Positions 23,326 through 35,073 of a DNA stretch of 64,000 bases are shown here, one piece after another (position 1 is the first letter of the stretch; each line of letters begins with the position of its first letter). The stretch comes from Gonapodya prolifera JEL478. Taxonomy: Eukaryota; Monoblepharomycota; Monoblepharidomycetes; Monoblepharidales; Gonapodyaceae. Where the stretch lies: the NCBI GenBank assembly GCA_001574975.1, contig KQ965769.1, forward strand, positions 294,746 through 358,745. Direction: 5' to 3'. The position numbers and the translations under genes were made by a program. The notes beneath the pieces are model-generated. The model was not told the DNA's origin and made no database searches. It was given only the letters and a program-made list of their open reading frames with translations.

Positions 23326-24719
23326 ATGAAACAAAACACGACCGAGAGGACGGGATGCAGAGACTCAATGACTCGGAAACTTTCGACGATTGACAACTCC
23401 ATCGCTGGAAAGGTTGCCGTGGTGACCGGCGCAGGTTCGGGACTCGGTCGGGCCACCGCCCACCTGCTCAGTGATTATGACGTAAAAGTTGCGGTGAGTC
23501 AGCAAAACAATTCCGTGGAATCTTCTCGTCTTGATTCCAACGCGTGCGTAACAGGCTCTCGACACGAATCTCGACTCCATCAGAACTGTTGTCGGAGAGA
23601 TCACAGCAGTTTACGGGGAGGGCGCCGCGCATGGATGGAAATGTGACGTTCGCAGTATGGTGGAAATTCAGGAAATCGTGCAGCAGGTATGTTCCAAGAC
23701 CTTTATATTTCTGCGGGCTGCAGCGCTCTCAGCTAACGCTGGCGTACGTCATCCTTGTCAGATCGCTGAAAGTTTGGCAGGATCGATTTTTTGGTGAACA
23801 GCGGTGGGTTGACTTGAATCTCCCCGACGAGCTTTTTCTTGAGCAGCCCACCATTCAGCGGGTGTCGGGCTCGCCAGTGCCTCGGTTTCGAAGCGAACCA
23901 ATGGACCAGTCCCAACTCGGAGAAACGAATTCAATTCCTCATGGACGTACGTACGAACTTCGTATTTCAGACCATCTATTTATTACTCAGATTGTTCCAT
24001 GACCATCTTATCCAGGTCAATGTCACCGGAACCGCCCGAATGATTTCTGCATCCACCCCGCACCTCGCCAAAGCTGCCACAGAAGTCGACCGCCCCAGAC
24101 TTACCAAGACCCCTTGGGTAAATCCTTCTCGTATCATCAACGTGGACAGTGCTGGGGTTAGTATCATCACAGTTGTATTGATCAAATTTGCTGAAATCTG
24201 ACTTATCATGATTTAACACGTTCCTGTCCTTCAAGCCCTCTGGCAGTACTGCTTACGATATCTCAAAACGCGCTGTCATGGGCATCACCCGCTCAGCTTG
24301 TATCCGCCTTGGCCCCATGGGGATCGCCGTGAACGCCGTCTGCCCTGTACGTTGCATCTAGTTTTTTCACAGCAATAAATAACATCATTACCGCAGGGAC
24401 CCATTCTTACCCCCTTGACAAAAGCCTACACCAGTCCTTTCATCAACGAAATAGCAAAGATCAAACCCAACCGACGCGCGGAACTGCTAGAGGATGAGGC
24501 GCAAGGTATCGTCATAATGTGCATGCCGGGAATGAGCGCGATGCACGGGCACTTCACTATGGTGGACGGTGGGGTCAATTTGAAGAAATACGGACATGTA
24601 AGTTCACAATGGACGGAGCGACCATGAGGAGACATGGATTGGATGCTGACCTCCACAACTAAACCCTTAAGACGTATGACTTCGATGCGTTAGAAGCCAC
24701 GGGAGTGAAGGGGAAGTGA
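23326..24719 (+). CDS. Short-chain dehydrogenase/reductase
   Basis: Eight exons (23326-23493, 23555-23686, 23773-23807, 23859-23946, 24016-24156, 24236-24346, 24397-24597, 24672-24719) give 307 residues. SDR hallmarks: GKVAVVTGAGSGLGRATAHL (cofactor loop), FGRIDFLVNSGG (usually NNAG), VNVTGTARMI, SRIINVDSAG carrying the serine, YDISKRAVMGITRSA with the Tyr/Lys pair, CPGPILTPLTK and FTMVDGGVNL. The apparent frameshift before FGRID disappears if the acceptor at 23771-23772 and the 51-base intron 23808-23858 are used. The Asn-Ser-Gly-Gly replacing NNAG is unusual. Only distant similarity to the SDR at 9.3-10.7 kb is apparent. Substrate unknown. Confidence 0.82.
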
Positions 24720-24840
24720 CAAACAGACTCGCGAGAGCAAATTTTCGTATCACAATGAGGAACTTTGCCGATTGTGAAAACAAAGAAGATATTATATAGC
24801 AGTCGTTGAATTTAATTACGTAGTTCGTCCCAGTTACTTT

Positions 24841-25734
24841 TTATAACCCAGACTGTCCAAGTCCCTCCTTAATCCTCCGCCTCTCTCGTTCGACAATGCA
24901 GTCACTCGCCACAAGATGGAACCCATGGCATTTTGCAATCCGCTTGAGCGCCGCAAAAAACTTCCCAGCTTCACGATTCCGAGATGTCGTCACAATCTTC
25001 TCCAATTCAAACAAAAATAAAAGGAATAGGCATGGGGACCTCTCGATGTTCATGTAATATGGAGAAGTTTTGGGAGGTACGCCGGAAGTTTCCAGAAACG
25101 CGGATCCGTCGAATTGTGTCACTGACGGGTAGACATTCCCTTCCAGTATGCGCGAAAAACCATCTTCTGAAATATGCACAGATGGTATTTGCCGATTGGA
25201 TACCCATGTCATGAAGTAATTCACGCCGCGTCGCACATTGTCCTCGGTCTGGACGCTCTCCAATGACCGCATCCCGTAAATCCTGACTTGAGTGATTACT
25301 ACACGATGTCTCGATGGAGCCCACTGTGGGTACGACGCTGCATAGCCATCACGAAATATATCCAATCTGCCCTTCACAACTTGTTCAACCGTCCATTCAT
25401 CGCTCCCTTCGCCAATAATATCACTCAACCAAAAAGATAGATCCATCCTAGCTACTGCCCATAACGTCTGACCGGTCCCAGACGTGTCCAAAACAGGAAG
25501 CCAACGGTCCGGGCTCTTTTTGAATTCAGTCCTCCCATGAATGCTACAGCAGTCGAGCGTGACGCTGCATTCCACGACGGGAGTATCGCCAATAAAAGGG
25601 ATTGACGAGACCGTGGCAGAGAAGCGACGAGAGAGGCGAAGAATACGGCAGTAAACTGTCGACGGGGGAAGGAATCGAATGATTCTGGAGAGAACTTCCG
25701 CGGGGAGAGTGTCTATCGCAAGACAGTGGTCCAT
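24841..25734 (-). CDS. F-box-like protein, single exon
   Basis: An uninterrupted frame of 297 residues from ATG at 25734. The N-terminus MDHCLAIDTLPAEVLSRIIR followed by FLPPSTVYCRILRLSRRF is an F-box-like helix pair with the Leu-Pro start. The rest has no recognisable repeat. It includes YPQWAPSRHRVVITQVRIYG and a hydrophobic CLFLLFLFELEKIVTT near the C-terminus. It is probably a Skp1-binding adaptor. Substrate unknown. Confidence 0.65.
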   Translation of the reverse strand: MDHCLAIDTLPAEVLSRIIRFLPPSTVYCRILRLSRRFSATVSSIPFIGDTPVVECSVTLDCCSIHGRTEFKKSPDRWLPVLDTSGTGQTLWAVARMDLSFWLSDIIGEGSDEWTVEQVVKGRLDIFRDGYAASYPQWAPSRHRVVITQVRIYGMRSLESVQTEDNVRRGVNYFMTWVSNRQIPSVHISEDGFSRILEGNVYPSVTQFDGSAFLETSGVPPKTSPYYMNIERSPCLFLLFLFELEKIVTTSRNREAGKFFAALKRIAKCHGFHLVASDCIVERERRRIKEGLGQSGL

Positions 25735-26176
25735 TTGAGAGGTCACAGAGTCCCTGGAGTGGCAATAGACAGGGAGAAATACGTGCAGGTGCGTGCTGTG
25801 GCCGTCGACGGACCAACCAAACAGATGTCTGTTTTGTGGTTGAGTTGATTGAAGCTAGTACCACGCGCAGTTACAAGTAAGGTTTTGATGAGACTCGGAC
25901 GAATTCAACGAATTTTATGGGCAAACTAGCTATCAATTCTTTTATTGCCACTATATAGAGTGGAATAATAAGCACTAAATACTGGGGGGGATGTGTACAA
26001 AATTCCTGGCACTGCAGCACGAAGCTGCAACGCCAACGCCACCTGCCATCCCGTCCATTCCATCGTCCCCTTGCGCGTTGGCCCCTCTCCGCTCAGACAT
26101 CCCTCTGCAGCTCACTCGCTGCTCTCCAATCCCTTGACCCCCTTAAGCCTCCCGTGCCGCAACAACCCCGAGTCCA
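25735..26176. other. Divergent promoter region
   Basis: About 440 bases between divergently transcribed F-box and AP-2 mu genes. No other gene is seen. Confidence 0.5.
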
Positions 26177-28493
26177 ATGATCTCCGCATTCTTCATTTTC
26201 AACGCCAAAGGAGAGGTCTTGATTTCTAGACTGTTTCGGCACGACATTAAGTGAGTCGATGGAATTGAAAGTGGGAGGAGGGCGGCTTCAGAAGTGGTCG
26301 TTGGCATTGAGAGTTCACCTTGATTGCGGCTTGACACGGCGCGCACGCTCCGAGCGTCGTTTCACGAAGGCATAGTGCGGAATAAGTCTTCGAGCTCCGT
26401 GTGGCTTTGGTGACATGTATCCGGAGAGCGCAAGGATTAAAGAGACTGGGTCAACATTCTAGCAAGCATATAAAATTGCAAGAGGACGTGTATCTGGCGC
26501 GGAGGGCTCGCTCGTGTACACTAAAAGGGCTCGAGCATAATTATTATATTGAACGGACGCATCTCTTGATGCCATACCCTGGATGGGTTCTCGCTCGACC
26601 CGTATTTGGCATCCGGCCAACTCACATATTCCTATCAGACGCTCAGTTGCCGACCTCTTCCGCGTCCACGTGATTGCCGACTCCTCCAACAAATCCCCCA
26701 TCACGACACTCGGCGCCACGTCCTTCCTCCATGTCCGACACGAGAATCTATACGTTGTCGCCGTAACCAGGGGAAACGCTAACGCGGCGCTTGTGTTTGA
26801 GTATCTCTACCGGTGAGTCTTACACTTGACAAGGGGCACGACGCAAAGGGCGGGAGGGAAGAGGAGAAAGTTGCAAGGAACTCCTCGAATGCGCGACGTC
26901 ACGCAACGTGAGGTTTCGACTCTAACCCGCGTCCCCCTTTGGCGGCATGCTACAACCCTCTCTCACTCTCGCTCCCAGATTTGTGACGCTGTGTCGCCAG
27001 TACTTCGGTCTCCTCGACGACTCCACCGTCAAGGCCAACTTCGTCCTCATCTACGAACTGCTGGACGAGGTCGTGGACTTCGGGCTTCCCCAATCCACGG
27101 ACCACCAGACCCTCTCCCTCTACATAACAACCGAAAGCATCCGGAGCGAGAGGGCCGTGCTTGAGGACGCCAAGCAGATCACGCTGCAAGCGACGGGGGC
27201 GATTAGTTGGAGAAGACCCGACATTCGGTACAGGAAGAACGAGGCGTTTGTGGACGTAATCGAGGGAGTGAATCTGTTGATGAGCACCAAGGGTGAGTGA
27301 TCCCGGCGTTCTGGTGAATCAAATTCTACCTCCAATGAAACTTACATTCCCGGAACCCACATCAATGAATTCCACCTCGATGCCTCGACGTTACCAGGAA
27401 CCATCCTCCGCTCGGACGTCTCCGGCCAAATCCTCATGCGTGCCTACCTCTCCGGCATGCCCGAATGCAAACTCGGAATCAACGACCGCCTTCTCCTGGA
27501 CCGAGACGCTCACCCGGGGGGCGCCGAGCGAGCCGTAGCGGAGCGGCAGCGGAGGGGGCAAGGCAGCGGAGGCGTGGAGCTGGACGACGTGCAGTTCCAT
27601 CAGTGTGTCAGGCTGGGAAGGTTCGATAGCGATCGGACCATCAGTTTCGTGCCTCCGGATGGGGAGTTTGAGTTGATGCGGTGAGTCAGCCCTCTTGAAT
27701 CTGTGGGGCGGGTGATAACGCAGACTAACGCTCTTCGGCTCGACACCACGGCGCTTTCCTCATGATCCTGGCCGGAATCCGACCACCAGCTACCGCACCA
27801 CCGACTCCATCTCCCTCCCCTTCCGGGTGACTCCGCACTTCTCGCAGTCCTCGACGACCTCGGCCGAGTACCGCGTGCACGTCCGGTCCATGTTCTCGCC
27901 AAAGGTTTTCGCACAGAACGTGGTCGTCAAGGTACCCACGCCGACCAACACCGCTAACGTCAAAGTCGTTGTGGGAGGTGGAAAGGCCAAGTACGTGGGT
28001 GCTGAGAACTGCGTGGTGTGGAAGTGAGTACCGCCAGCCGCCCTCTCAATTCTACCAGAAATCATTCGAACACCCACCCGCTACCAGAATCGCCCGCTTC
28101 CCTGGCGCGACCGACCTCGTTCTCACCTTCTCCTGCGAGCTGTCCCACACCACGGCGGGCAAATCCGGCAAAGCGTGGTCTCGCCCGCCCATCTCGATGG
28201 ATTTCCAGGTGCTCATGTACACGGCAAGTGGGCTTTTGGTTCGGTTCTTGAAGGTCTTCGAGAAGGGGAGCTATGAAAGCGTGAAGGTGTGTTGGTCAGA
28301 TACGTTGCGGTAGGGAATCTGGGTATGAAATAATGTTTCACTCGCGTTCGATTGCGGATCGGCATTACCGGTTCCTTCGCGGACTACGCCCTAACCTTCC
28401 ACCCCACCACGTCAGTGGGTCCGCTACATGACGAAGGCGGCCTCGTATCAGATCCGCGTGAGTTCACGTTCACGTTTTAGTTTATTGTGCTAG
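26177..28493 (+). CDS. AP2M1: AP-2 complex subunit mu (clathrin adaptor medium chain)
   Basis: Exons 26177-26250, 26639-26812, 26979-27292, 27398-27680, 27790-28023, 28088-28286 and 28416-28493 give 451 residues. The start MISAFFIFNAKGEVLISRLF and the longin part KRSVADLFRVHVIAD lead to the mu homology domain: VSGQILMRAYLSGMPECKLG, VQFHQCVRLGRFDSDRTISF, PPDGEFELMRYRTTDSISLP, GKAKYVGAENCVVWKIARFP and the terminal KWVRYMTKAASYQIR. AP-2 mu links AP-2 to PIP2 and to Tyr-based sorting signals at the plasma membrane in endocytosis. The linker after LLLDRD is replaced by a GC-rich stretch (27510-27560) encoding GGAERAVAERQRRGQGSGG, with stem-like DNA. Intron 1 is long at 388 bases. The extension VSSRSRFSLLC after YQIR may instead be intron. 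Confidence 0.92.
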
Positions 28494-28770
28494 TCGATCC
28501 TCTTACGTACTGTTCACAACACCGATCTAGTTTTAACGATCCGTTGTGCTGCACTCCCAATTGAGGGTCATCGGGTACGATTTTCTCCTGCTAGCGCCGT
28601 ATTATTGTACTGAATATACCCCCTCCGCACTCTGTTCTTGAGAAGCTCCTTTCTTCGTGAGACGTGAAAGTAGAAGAATTGTTGCTTAGTTGACCACGTT
28701 TCATGGAGAAACATCTGATCTCAATACCATTTCAAACACAACACTCGCCCAACGAGACCTGCCGCTCGGA

Positions 28771-29336
28771 ATGATCGGAATGATACGCTTTGATGAGCTT
28801 CCACCAGAGGTGCTCGTGCTGATTGGGCGTTTCCTTCCTGATCGTCTTGGGCTTCCCTTCAATCGTGACGAACTGCTTCTTCAATGTGGCGTCAATCCCC
28901 GCGAAAACAGTAGAGTCATAACAGGAGCGGCAAAAGGGAGAGTGTCGATATCCTGCGATTGCTGCTGGAATAAGGCGCAGATGTCGATGCAGCAAACGGC
29001 GCGCCCTTACGAGGAGCACTTCAGAGTAAGAAAATAGAAAGCGCTCTGCTATTGCTTCTCTGGAGAGCGAATCCATCTTTCTTTGAGAGGAACAGTCGAT
29101 CGGTTTTGGATATGGCAGTTGAACTTGGAGAGTATGACATCATTGAATGCGTACTACTCAAATCGGGTTCGGTAGAGGTCGACGCCGATAACGGGGCAGC
29201 ACTCCGTAGGGCTGCTTCATCAGGTCAAACGGAGGTTGTCCGTATGTTTCTTGAACATGGAGCCGACCCAAACTGCGGCGATGGAATTGCATTTCATTTT
29301 GCCAGGATGTCGGGCTATGGTCATCAACAGCTATGA
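28771..29336 (+). pseudogene. F-box/ankyrin-repeat gene, apparently broken
   Basis: The first part reads IRFDELPPEVLVLIGRFLP, an F-box start. Ankyrin-type sequence follows in another frame: VDILRLLLE then TAA (28971-28973), immediately continued by GADVDAANGAPLRGAL, SVLDMAVELGEYDIIECVLL and ALRRAASSGQTEVVRMFLEHG with GADPN. The stop sits exactly where ankyrin repeats carry a Lys or His (LLLEKGADV), which suggests a nonsense change. A frame shift also separates the F-box from the repeats without a convincing intron. It could still be a gene with unusual splicing. Confidence 0.55.
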
Positions 29337-30249
29337 TCAAATGGACTTTTGATTGAGCAAATAGTAGCGCGTAAAACGAGCATTTTGTATGTACAACAAT
29401 AAGCGCTGCCATTGACGTGAATGGGCGGTTAGGATTCGTATTCACGCCGTCCCTCAAGGTTTAACTCAGCTGTCGATTGGCTACCTCCACGTTTTTCTCG
29501 CATAAATTAGCCACAAAATCGCTTGACTGTCCGCGTTGCTATCAATCGATCGAGCAACCTCGTCTCCCTTTGCATCTTCCCAAATCCGAACTTGATTACA
29601 ATCCCCGTCCGATCACACCCCCTGCACGCACACAGCTGCACTCCTGTCAGTCTTCTCACCAACAGGCAGCGTTTTCCGCGCGCCACGGCCCTGCGACGCC
29701 CGCAGCACACTGCCCCCGTTGCCCCCAACAATCCTCAATATGTCCAAATCGGGACAAAGTGCGAACAAACTCCAGTTGTTACCCCAGCGTGCCCAGGCGC
29801 GCGTCCGATCGCTCCGCAAGGGTCAGCTGCCTGTGTGGAGATTGAGGGAAAACTCTGCCATCGCTGTTGGGATACCGCTGTGGAGGACAGACACGGCTCA
29901 TCGGCGCCGTCACCCGGGGCCACGGCACACCTCACCAGGGACACATCGTGCACACAGACACGCAGCACCACTCGGCTCCACCGCGGAACTCGCACATCGA
30001 CCGCGGCCTGCTGTCATCGCACGCCTCCGCGCATCCAATCCCTCTCCCACACGCACTGCGCCTATCACGGCCCGCCTCCCACCAAATGCGTGGTTTCTCA
30101 TCCACGCCACATTCCGACTCGCCCACCCACGTCCGCGGCCGCTCACCTGCCATGCACAGACGCGATAAGGAGGGCAGAACAAGGTACGCTCTTGTCCCGC
30201 GTTCACCCTCAACAAAACGCGAGGCACAGACACCTCGCGTGACTCATCG
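29337..30249. other. GC-rich upstream region, exons unresolved
   Basis: This region probably contains the 5' exons of the following membrane protein. A Cys-containing frame (for example CPRCPQQSSICPNRDKVRTN, about 29710-29770) may be part of its ectodomain. I could not establish a start codon or introns. Confidence 0.3.
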
Positions 30250-31841
30250 CCTCTGACACCACGTCGCCCAAAAGCTCGCCCACCCGCGGTGCAGACACCG
30301 ACGCCCCACCGCCCCCGCCGCCCCCGTCTCCGTCTCCGCCCGCAGCTGCACCACCCCCGACCGCTGCTGCACCAGGTGCAGGCGCGGGTGCGCCACCGCC
30401 TCCTCCTCCTTCGTCAATTCCGCAGGGTGGCGACGACGCATCGATATCGCCACCTTCTCCACTTGGCGCTCCACCCGCCGGAGCCGCATTTGCATCTGCA
30501 TATGCTCCCACGGCCACGTTCGCAGTCTCAGTTGGCATTGGCACTGTGCCCGGCCCGAGCCCTGGCTCATCCCTCGACTCAACTCTTGCAAAGGACGTCA
30601 CACCACCGACACCTACCGGTCCCAACCTCGGTAGCGCCCCTTCCCCACCTGCAGCTGGTGCACAACTCGGCGGACAAGGAGGCCGCGCTCCATCGTCAAC
30701 CACTCCCGCTCCTCCAGGTGCAGGCGGCGCTGCTGCCCCTCCCACCGGCCCTGGCACCAACGACGGCAGTGGCGCGCTTCCACCACCCCTCTCCTCATCA
30801 ACCCCACTCTCCACCGCCCCCTCCATCCCGCCACTTCCCGCCCTCATCGCCGCATCGTTGTCGCTCTTTGTGCTGTTCATCATTGGGACGTTGGTTGCGA
30901 GGAGAGTGAAGAGTCGTAGACGACGGGCAAAGGCATCGTCGGCATCGGAGTTGGGGTCGTCTCACACCCCAGGCACACGACAAGCACCCGCGTCCAGCGC
31001 AAGCGCGAGTGCAAGTGCGAGCGCATGGCCGGCCGCGAAAAGGGTCTTGTCTATGCCCCGCTCCATCCCCGTTCCTGGAAAGCGATGGGTCGGGGGCTGG
31101 GGCTCGGCTGCTCCTGCCACGTCGTTTGCCTCACCGACACCGACTCCGCGCACGTCGGGTCTCAGACCCGCCTCGGCTGCGTCAATGGTACAGGCGACGA
31201 CGATCACAGTGGGCGGCGGCGGGGCGAGGAAGGCGATGGTTGGGTTCGGCGGGGGAGCCCCCGGAACAGCGACTGCAGTACCACCGGCCAAAGCGCGGCC
31301 CGTGAGCGCGGTCTCGATCTCGGGCCCTTCACCACTCGCACCAGCACCGCAACTTTCCTCTTCCTCGTCACCTCCCGGTGCGCCTTCAACTTCCGGATCA
31401 CCAATGCCGCCGCCGACGCCACCCGTTCTCCCCATCATATCCCTAACGCTCCCGGCACTACCCCCACCCACGGCCGTCGCAGACCACCACCGCCGCTCCG
31501 TCGACGCTGGCGACCCAACCGGTGACGGTGGTGCAGGGGCAGGTGGGGGACCCGCGACGCCCGACTCGTGGTCGACGTACTCTGCACCCCAAACTCTCCC
31601 CCGTGGAGCCGGCACAATCACCCGGGACCCTGGGACGCTCACGCGGGAGTCACTTGTCGGAACTGGAACACTGAGCCTCACGAGGACCGTGACGAGGGAG
31701 AGGGAGCCGCTAAGTTGGGACATGGAAGGGACATCGAGTTTCGAGACGGGCAGGGAGGCCGGGGAGGAAGAAGGTGTGGTGAGATCGGCGGAGGCGAGTG
31801 TGGGGAGGCGGCGCAAGGTGCCGAGAGGGAGGACGGGGTGA
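30250..31841 (+). CDS. Single-pass membrane protein with Pro/Ala/Ser-rich ectodomain
   Basis: An open frame with a mucin-like, Pro/Ser/Thr/Ala-rich N-terminal part, one membrane span (LPALIAASLSLFVLFIIGTL at about 30834-30893) and a basic stop-transfer KSRRRRAK. The cytosolic tail, about 300 residues, is low in complexity (SASASASASAW) and ends at TGA 31839-31841. The 5' end and any signal peptide were not found; a stop at about 30240 in this frame means an upstream exon must exist. The organisation resembles cell-wall sensor or adhesion proteins, but no family is recognised. Long reading frames on the opposite strand are codon-bias shadows. Confidence 0.6.
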
Positions 31842-32469
31842 TGGGGTGAGGTCGGGTGGTGGGATGATATCATGGGTTGACGAGTGACGGCCAACGAGTC
31901 GGGTCTGGTGGATGAGGAGTGATCGGGGCGGCGAGGCAGAGGAGCACATGTGTGAATTGTGAGACTTACACTTTGGATTTGCAAAGCACGACCACGTGGG
32001 CGCTTCGCGTACAGCGACGACGTGCACTGATACGAACGAATGGACTTTTGGGGGTGGGCACTGCAGATGGAATTGGCGAATAGGCACAGAGGGATATTTA
32101 TGGAAGCAAGGGCTTTTTGCATTATTATTATTGTAATGGGTTAGGGTTGCTTTCACATGGGGTACGTCATTTTCTATTCGACCAGAAGGTAAATCAAAGA
32201 AGGGGGCATGTTTCGAGCAGCAGCAGTGCGACGATTCCGACCCGCGCTTGCAGAATCGCCAGCGCCAGCGAACTCTCGCAGTTCTCCGAGTCTTTGCGCC
32301 ACTCGAATCCGCCGTGTCCGACGTCCACTTTGGCCCGCAGCGTCACCCTCTTCTGCGTGGCGGCTGAATAATAATATACACAACTAATATACATGAGCAT
32401 CCATCACGAACAGTTACACCACCAAACGTGCAAGCGGAGACAACGAAAGCTGGTGTAAAGTAAAAATAC
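31842..32469. other. Convergent intergenic region
   Basis: A minus-strand frame at 32400-32194 encodes KRVTLRAKVDVGHGGFEWRK followed by a hydrophobic end (VGIVALLLLE). It may be a stray exon. Nothing else is supported. Confidence 0.35.
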
Positions 32470-33772
32470 TCATGATTTTGCTAGCAAGTCTGGCACGTCC
32501 AAATCCGTCGACACCACCCTCTTCAAGAACTTCAACGGTTGCTTGCCCAGCTTTTCCGGCACTTCAATCTTACGTGCCGCCCTCGTGTTCATTTTCTGAC
32601 CCACGCGTTCATTGACTCCCCGGATGTACGCGACCGACTGCACGACGATGCAGAACACGAACCAAGCAAGGATCACGAGGGCGTCGCGGTACAGCAAGTG
32701 CTGCTGGGACTCGAATACGATGCGCGACACCCGTGGACGGCAAAGAAAGGGAAGAGTGCGTACCCGATCCGGTAGAAGTCAGGCGTGATGAGCATTTCAG
32801 TGAGTCCGCCGCTGCTGGTGATGAAAACGTAGAGGAAAAGCATCACTATCTGTGAGACGAGATGGTAATAAAGCAGGTGTGTCATATCAAAACGGCTCGC
32901 CGGAGAATTGACCATTCCAAATACGCAGGGGGTCCAAAATCTACTCACCCCTTGACCTATCTTATTCCCCAGCAACGTAAACAGCATCGAGACGAACGAC
33001 AAGCTCGTGAGCCCCACATAGAACCACCAGAACCAAACGCGCGCAAAGTTTCCCTGAGTCGATCCCAGAGCGAAGGGCGCTCCATTGATCACGAACGAAA
33101 GGACGAGCATAAAGGGAATTGCGAAGTAGAGACGCAGGATGCCTTGGCGGATCCGGTCCGAGGGGACTTTGATTTTGGCAATGAAGTTGGCGGAGAGGAT
33201 TGAGGCGACAAGCTGCAGAAACGAGAGTCGAAAAGATTGAGAAAAAAGGTGGAAATGGAGGACGTTTTAAAAAGGCTTACTATCAAAACCATTGTTATGA
33301 GCGTCATGGTATCTTGGGCTGGCTTTGTTACTGGATGAATGTTGGTCAATTTCATTTGAACAGGGCTATTTGATCAAACNNNNNNNNNNNNNNNNNNNNN
33401 NNNNNNNNNNNNNNNNNNNNNNNNNNNNNNNNNNNNNNNNNNNNNNNNNNNNNNNNNNNNNNNNNNNNNNNNNNNNNNNNNNNTTAACCAAATTCTGCGC
33501 GAGTCCACTCCGAAACGATGTTTGGAACTGCAACAGGGCATTGACAAACGAGGTGTCGATGTTGTACCCTCGCCCCGAGTCGTGGATGTATTCGACGGTG
33601 GAGGGAGGTGTTCCGTTGACGCCAAGGATCCCCGCCACGAGGTTTCGAGAGTATCTGAGGGCGCAAATATGGCACCCCACACCCTTGCACCATCGTCTAC
33701 AGTGGCAAGGATAGTGTCGCGATCCAGAATAAACCGAGCTTTCAGCGTACCTCCGTTCCGCACAAGACTCAT
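32470..33772 (-). CDS. SNG1/DUF3533-family membrane protein, interrupted by gap and frame breaks
   Basis: Minus-strand pieces match the fungal SNG1 (nitrosoguanidine-resistance) family: ARVWGAIFAP, YSRNLVAGILGVNGTPPSTV, YIHDSGRGYNIDTSFVNALL, then an assembly gap, then LTNIHPVTKPAQDTMTLITM, YFAIPFMLVLSFVING, VWFWWFYVGLTSLSFVSMLF, ITPDFYRIGYALFPFFAVHG, SRIVFESQQHLLYRDALVIL and VFCIVVQSVAYI. Two introns (33221-33286 approximately, and 32852-32945 approximately) are canonical. Two single-base frame changes remain, between AIFAP and YSRNL (about 33645) and between AVHG and SRIVF (about 32735). Adjacent N bases make assembly error plausible; pseudogenisation is the alternative. Confidence 0.65.
33380..33483. 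other. Assembly gap (104 N)
   Basis: A run of N bases inside the SNG1-family gene. The true length is unknown. Confidence 1.
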
Positions 33773-33814
33773 GGAGCACAACACTACGATTGAATTGTAT
33801 GTGGACCACATTCC

Positions 33815-34346
33815 TCAGCATGTCATGAGTGAACTGTTTTCTAGCTTTTTTCTTTTGATATGGGACCACTGCCGAATGTGAAGGCAGATCTGGCAGAGCC
33901 CGGGGTGGGAATGCAGAGTATGGGCAATTGCGGAAACGCGAGCAGGGGTCAAGGACTTTTTCTGCCGCGGCCGCCAGCGCTCTATCGAGCCCAGGAGCGC
34001 CACGGTTGAGAGAAACATCGCGAGGTCGTTGTCACCCCTGAACACCACGCTCTCGAGCTTACCTGGTGTCACAGCCCCACCCAGCCTTTGCAGCTCGTCG
34101 AGGAGAATGCAAACAACTGCGATGTCTGCTGGCCACCGCCCGCATTCGACCTCAGATGCGCTAGTCGGGTACTTCAAGCGGCGGAGGACGCGTGCGGCGA
34201 TCGCATGTGGGTTGCGGAGCAGCCAGCTCGGTGTTGAAAGCGGAAGTGGGAAGGCCAAGACGGCTGCCGGCCCAGAACGCGGATATGCGGATGATGATTT
34301 CAGATGGAAGGGATAAGAGAGGGAAGTGGGCGGGTCGCCGGTTCAC
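33815..34346 (-). CDS. F-box-like protein or fragment
   Basis: On the minus strand FPLLSLPSEIIIRISAFWAG is an F-box-like start. About 140 residues in a neighbouring frame follow (STPSWLLRNPHAIAARVLRR, CILLDELQRLGGAVTPGKLE, LHSHPGLCQICLHI). The frame changes once after GSRLGLP near 34250 with no intron visible. No start ATG is certain. It may be a damaged member of the F-box families common in this window. Confidence 0.4.
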
Positions 34347-35073
34347 TGGGTTAGAAGAGTCGATGATGTTTCTCGATGGCAGGGGTCTGAGGAGAAGACT
34401 TACGCGCGGTCATGGGATCTACCATCGTGTCCGCTTTTGATGTTCTACAGAGCGCCGTGTTTGCAGGTCAAGCCCGGCATGGAGCTGGGACGAGCGACAC
34501 CTTCACGGTCCGCCTCGCGGAGGAGCGCCGGCTGGCGGGATTGGCCATCACAGAGGCGCCTGAGCTCTAGAGTCTAGATGTTGAATGTAGTTGTCGAGTG
34601 TATTGCCAAGTCCAATACACAGGATCATCCTTTCTAATTCAAGGCCCCCACAGGGAGGCGCAAAGTTCATGTATCGCTCGCTGCGGGCGAACTGTCTTAT
34701 TTGCATTTCGAACGTTGCTTGCACTGCTGGCTTGGTTGGGGCCTTTTGTTTTCGAGCGTTGGAGGGCACGCGGAACAGAGGAACATCATCGATGCAGAAC
34801 ATCGCAGTCCGGGAGAGGGGGTGCGATATCCCCATCACAACACCGAATCAGAAGCAATCGATAACCAGCATCACGTGCTTCACTCGCTGGACGCACCTGC
34901 GATCGGCGAAGCATGGGACGTTGGGACGGCGAAGACGGAGTGGCGAGTCAGGGCGGAAACGAAAGGAAGGACGCACAGCGCATAGACGATTAGGAAGACT
35001 GAAGGGACTGTCGATAGCGGGAAGAAGCAGAGCTGACAGCGAGACGTAGACTGGCTGCCGGTGGGCAATCAAA
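34347..35073. other. Intergenic region, nothing supported
   Basis: Only short overlapping frames on both strands. The promoter of the next plus-strand gene should lie at the 3' side. Confidence 0.4.

Noticed and set aside
23755-23860. Frameshift and stop in the second SDR gene, suggesting a pseudogene
   Set aside because: Using the AAAG acceptor at 23771-23772 and a 51-base intron gives an intact 307-residue SDR.
30209-32122. Long minus-strand reading frames opposite the 30.2-31.8 kb gene
   Set aside because: They are Ala/Gly/Pro-rich mirror images of a GC-biased coding strand; the plus frame has a membrane span and stop-transfer signal.
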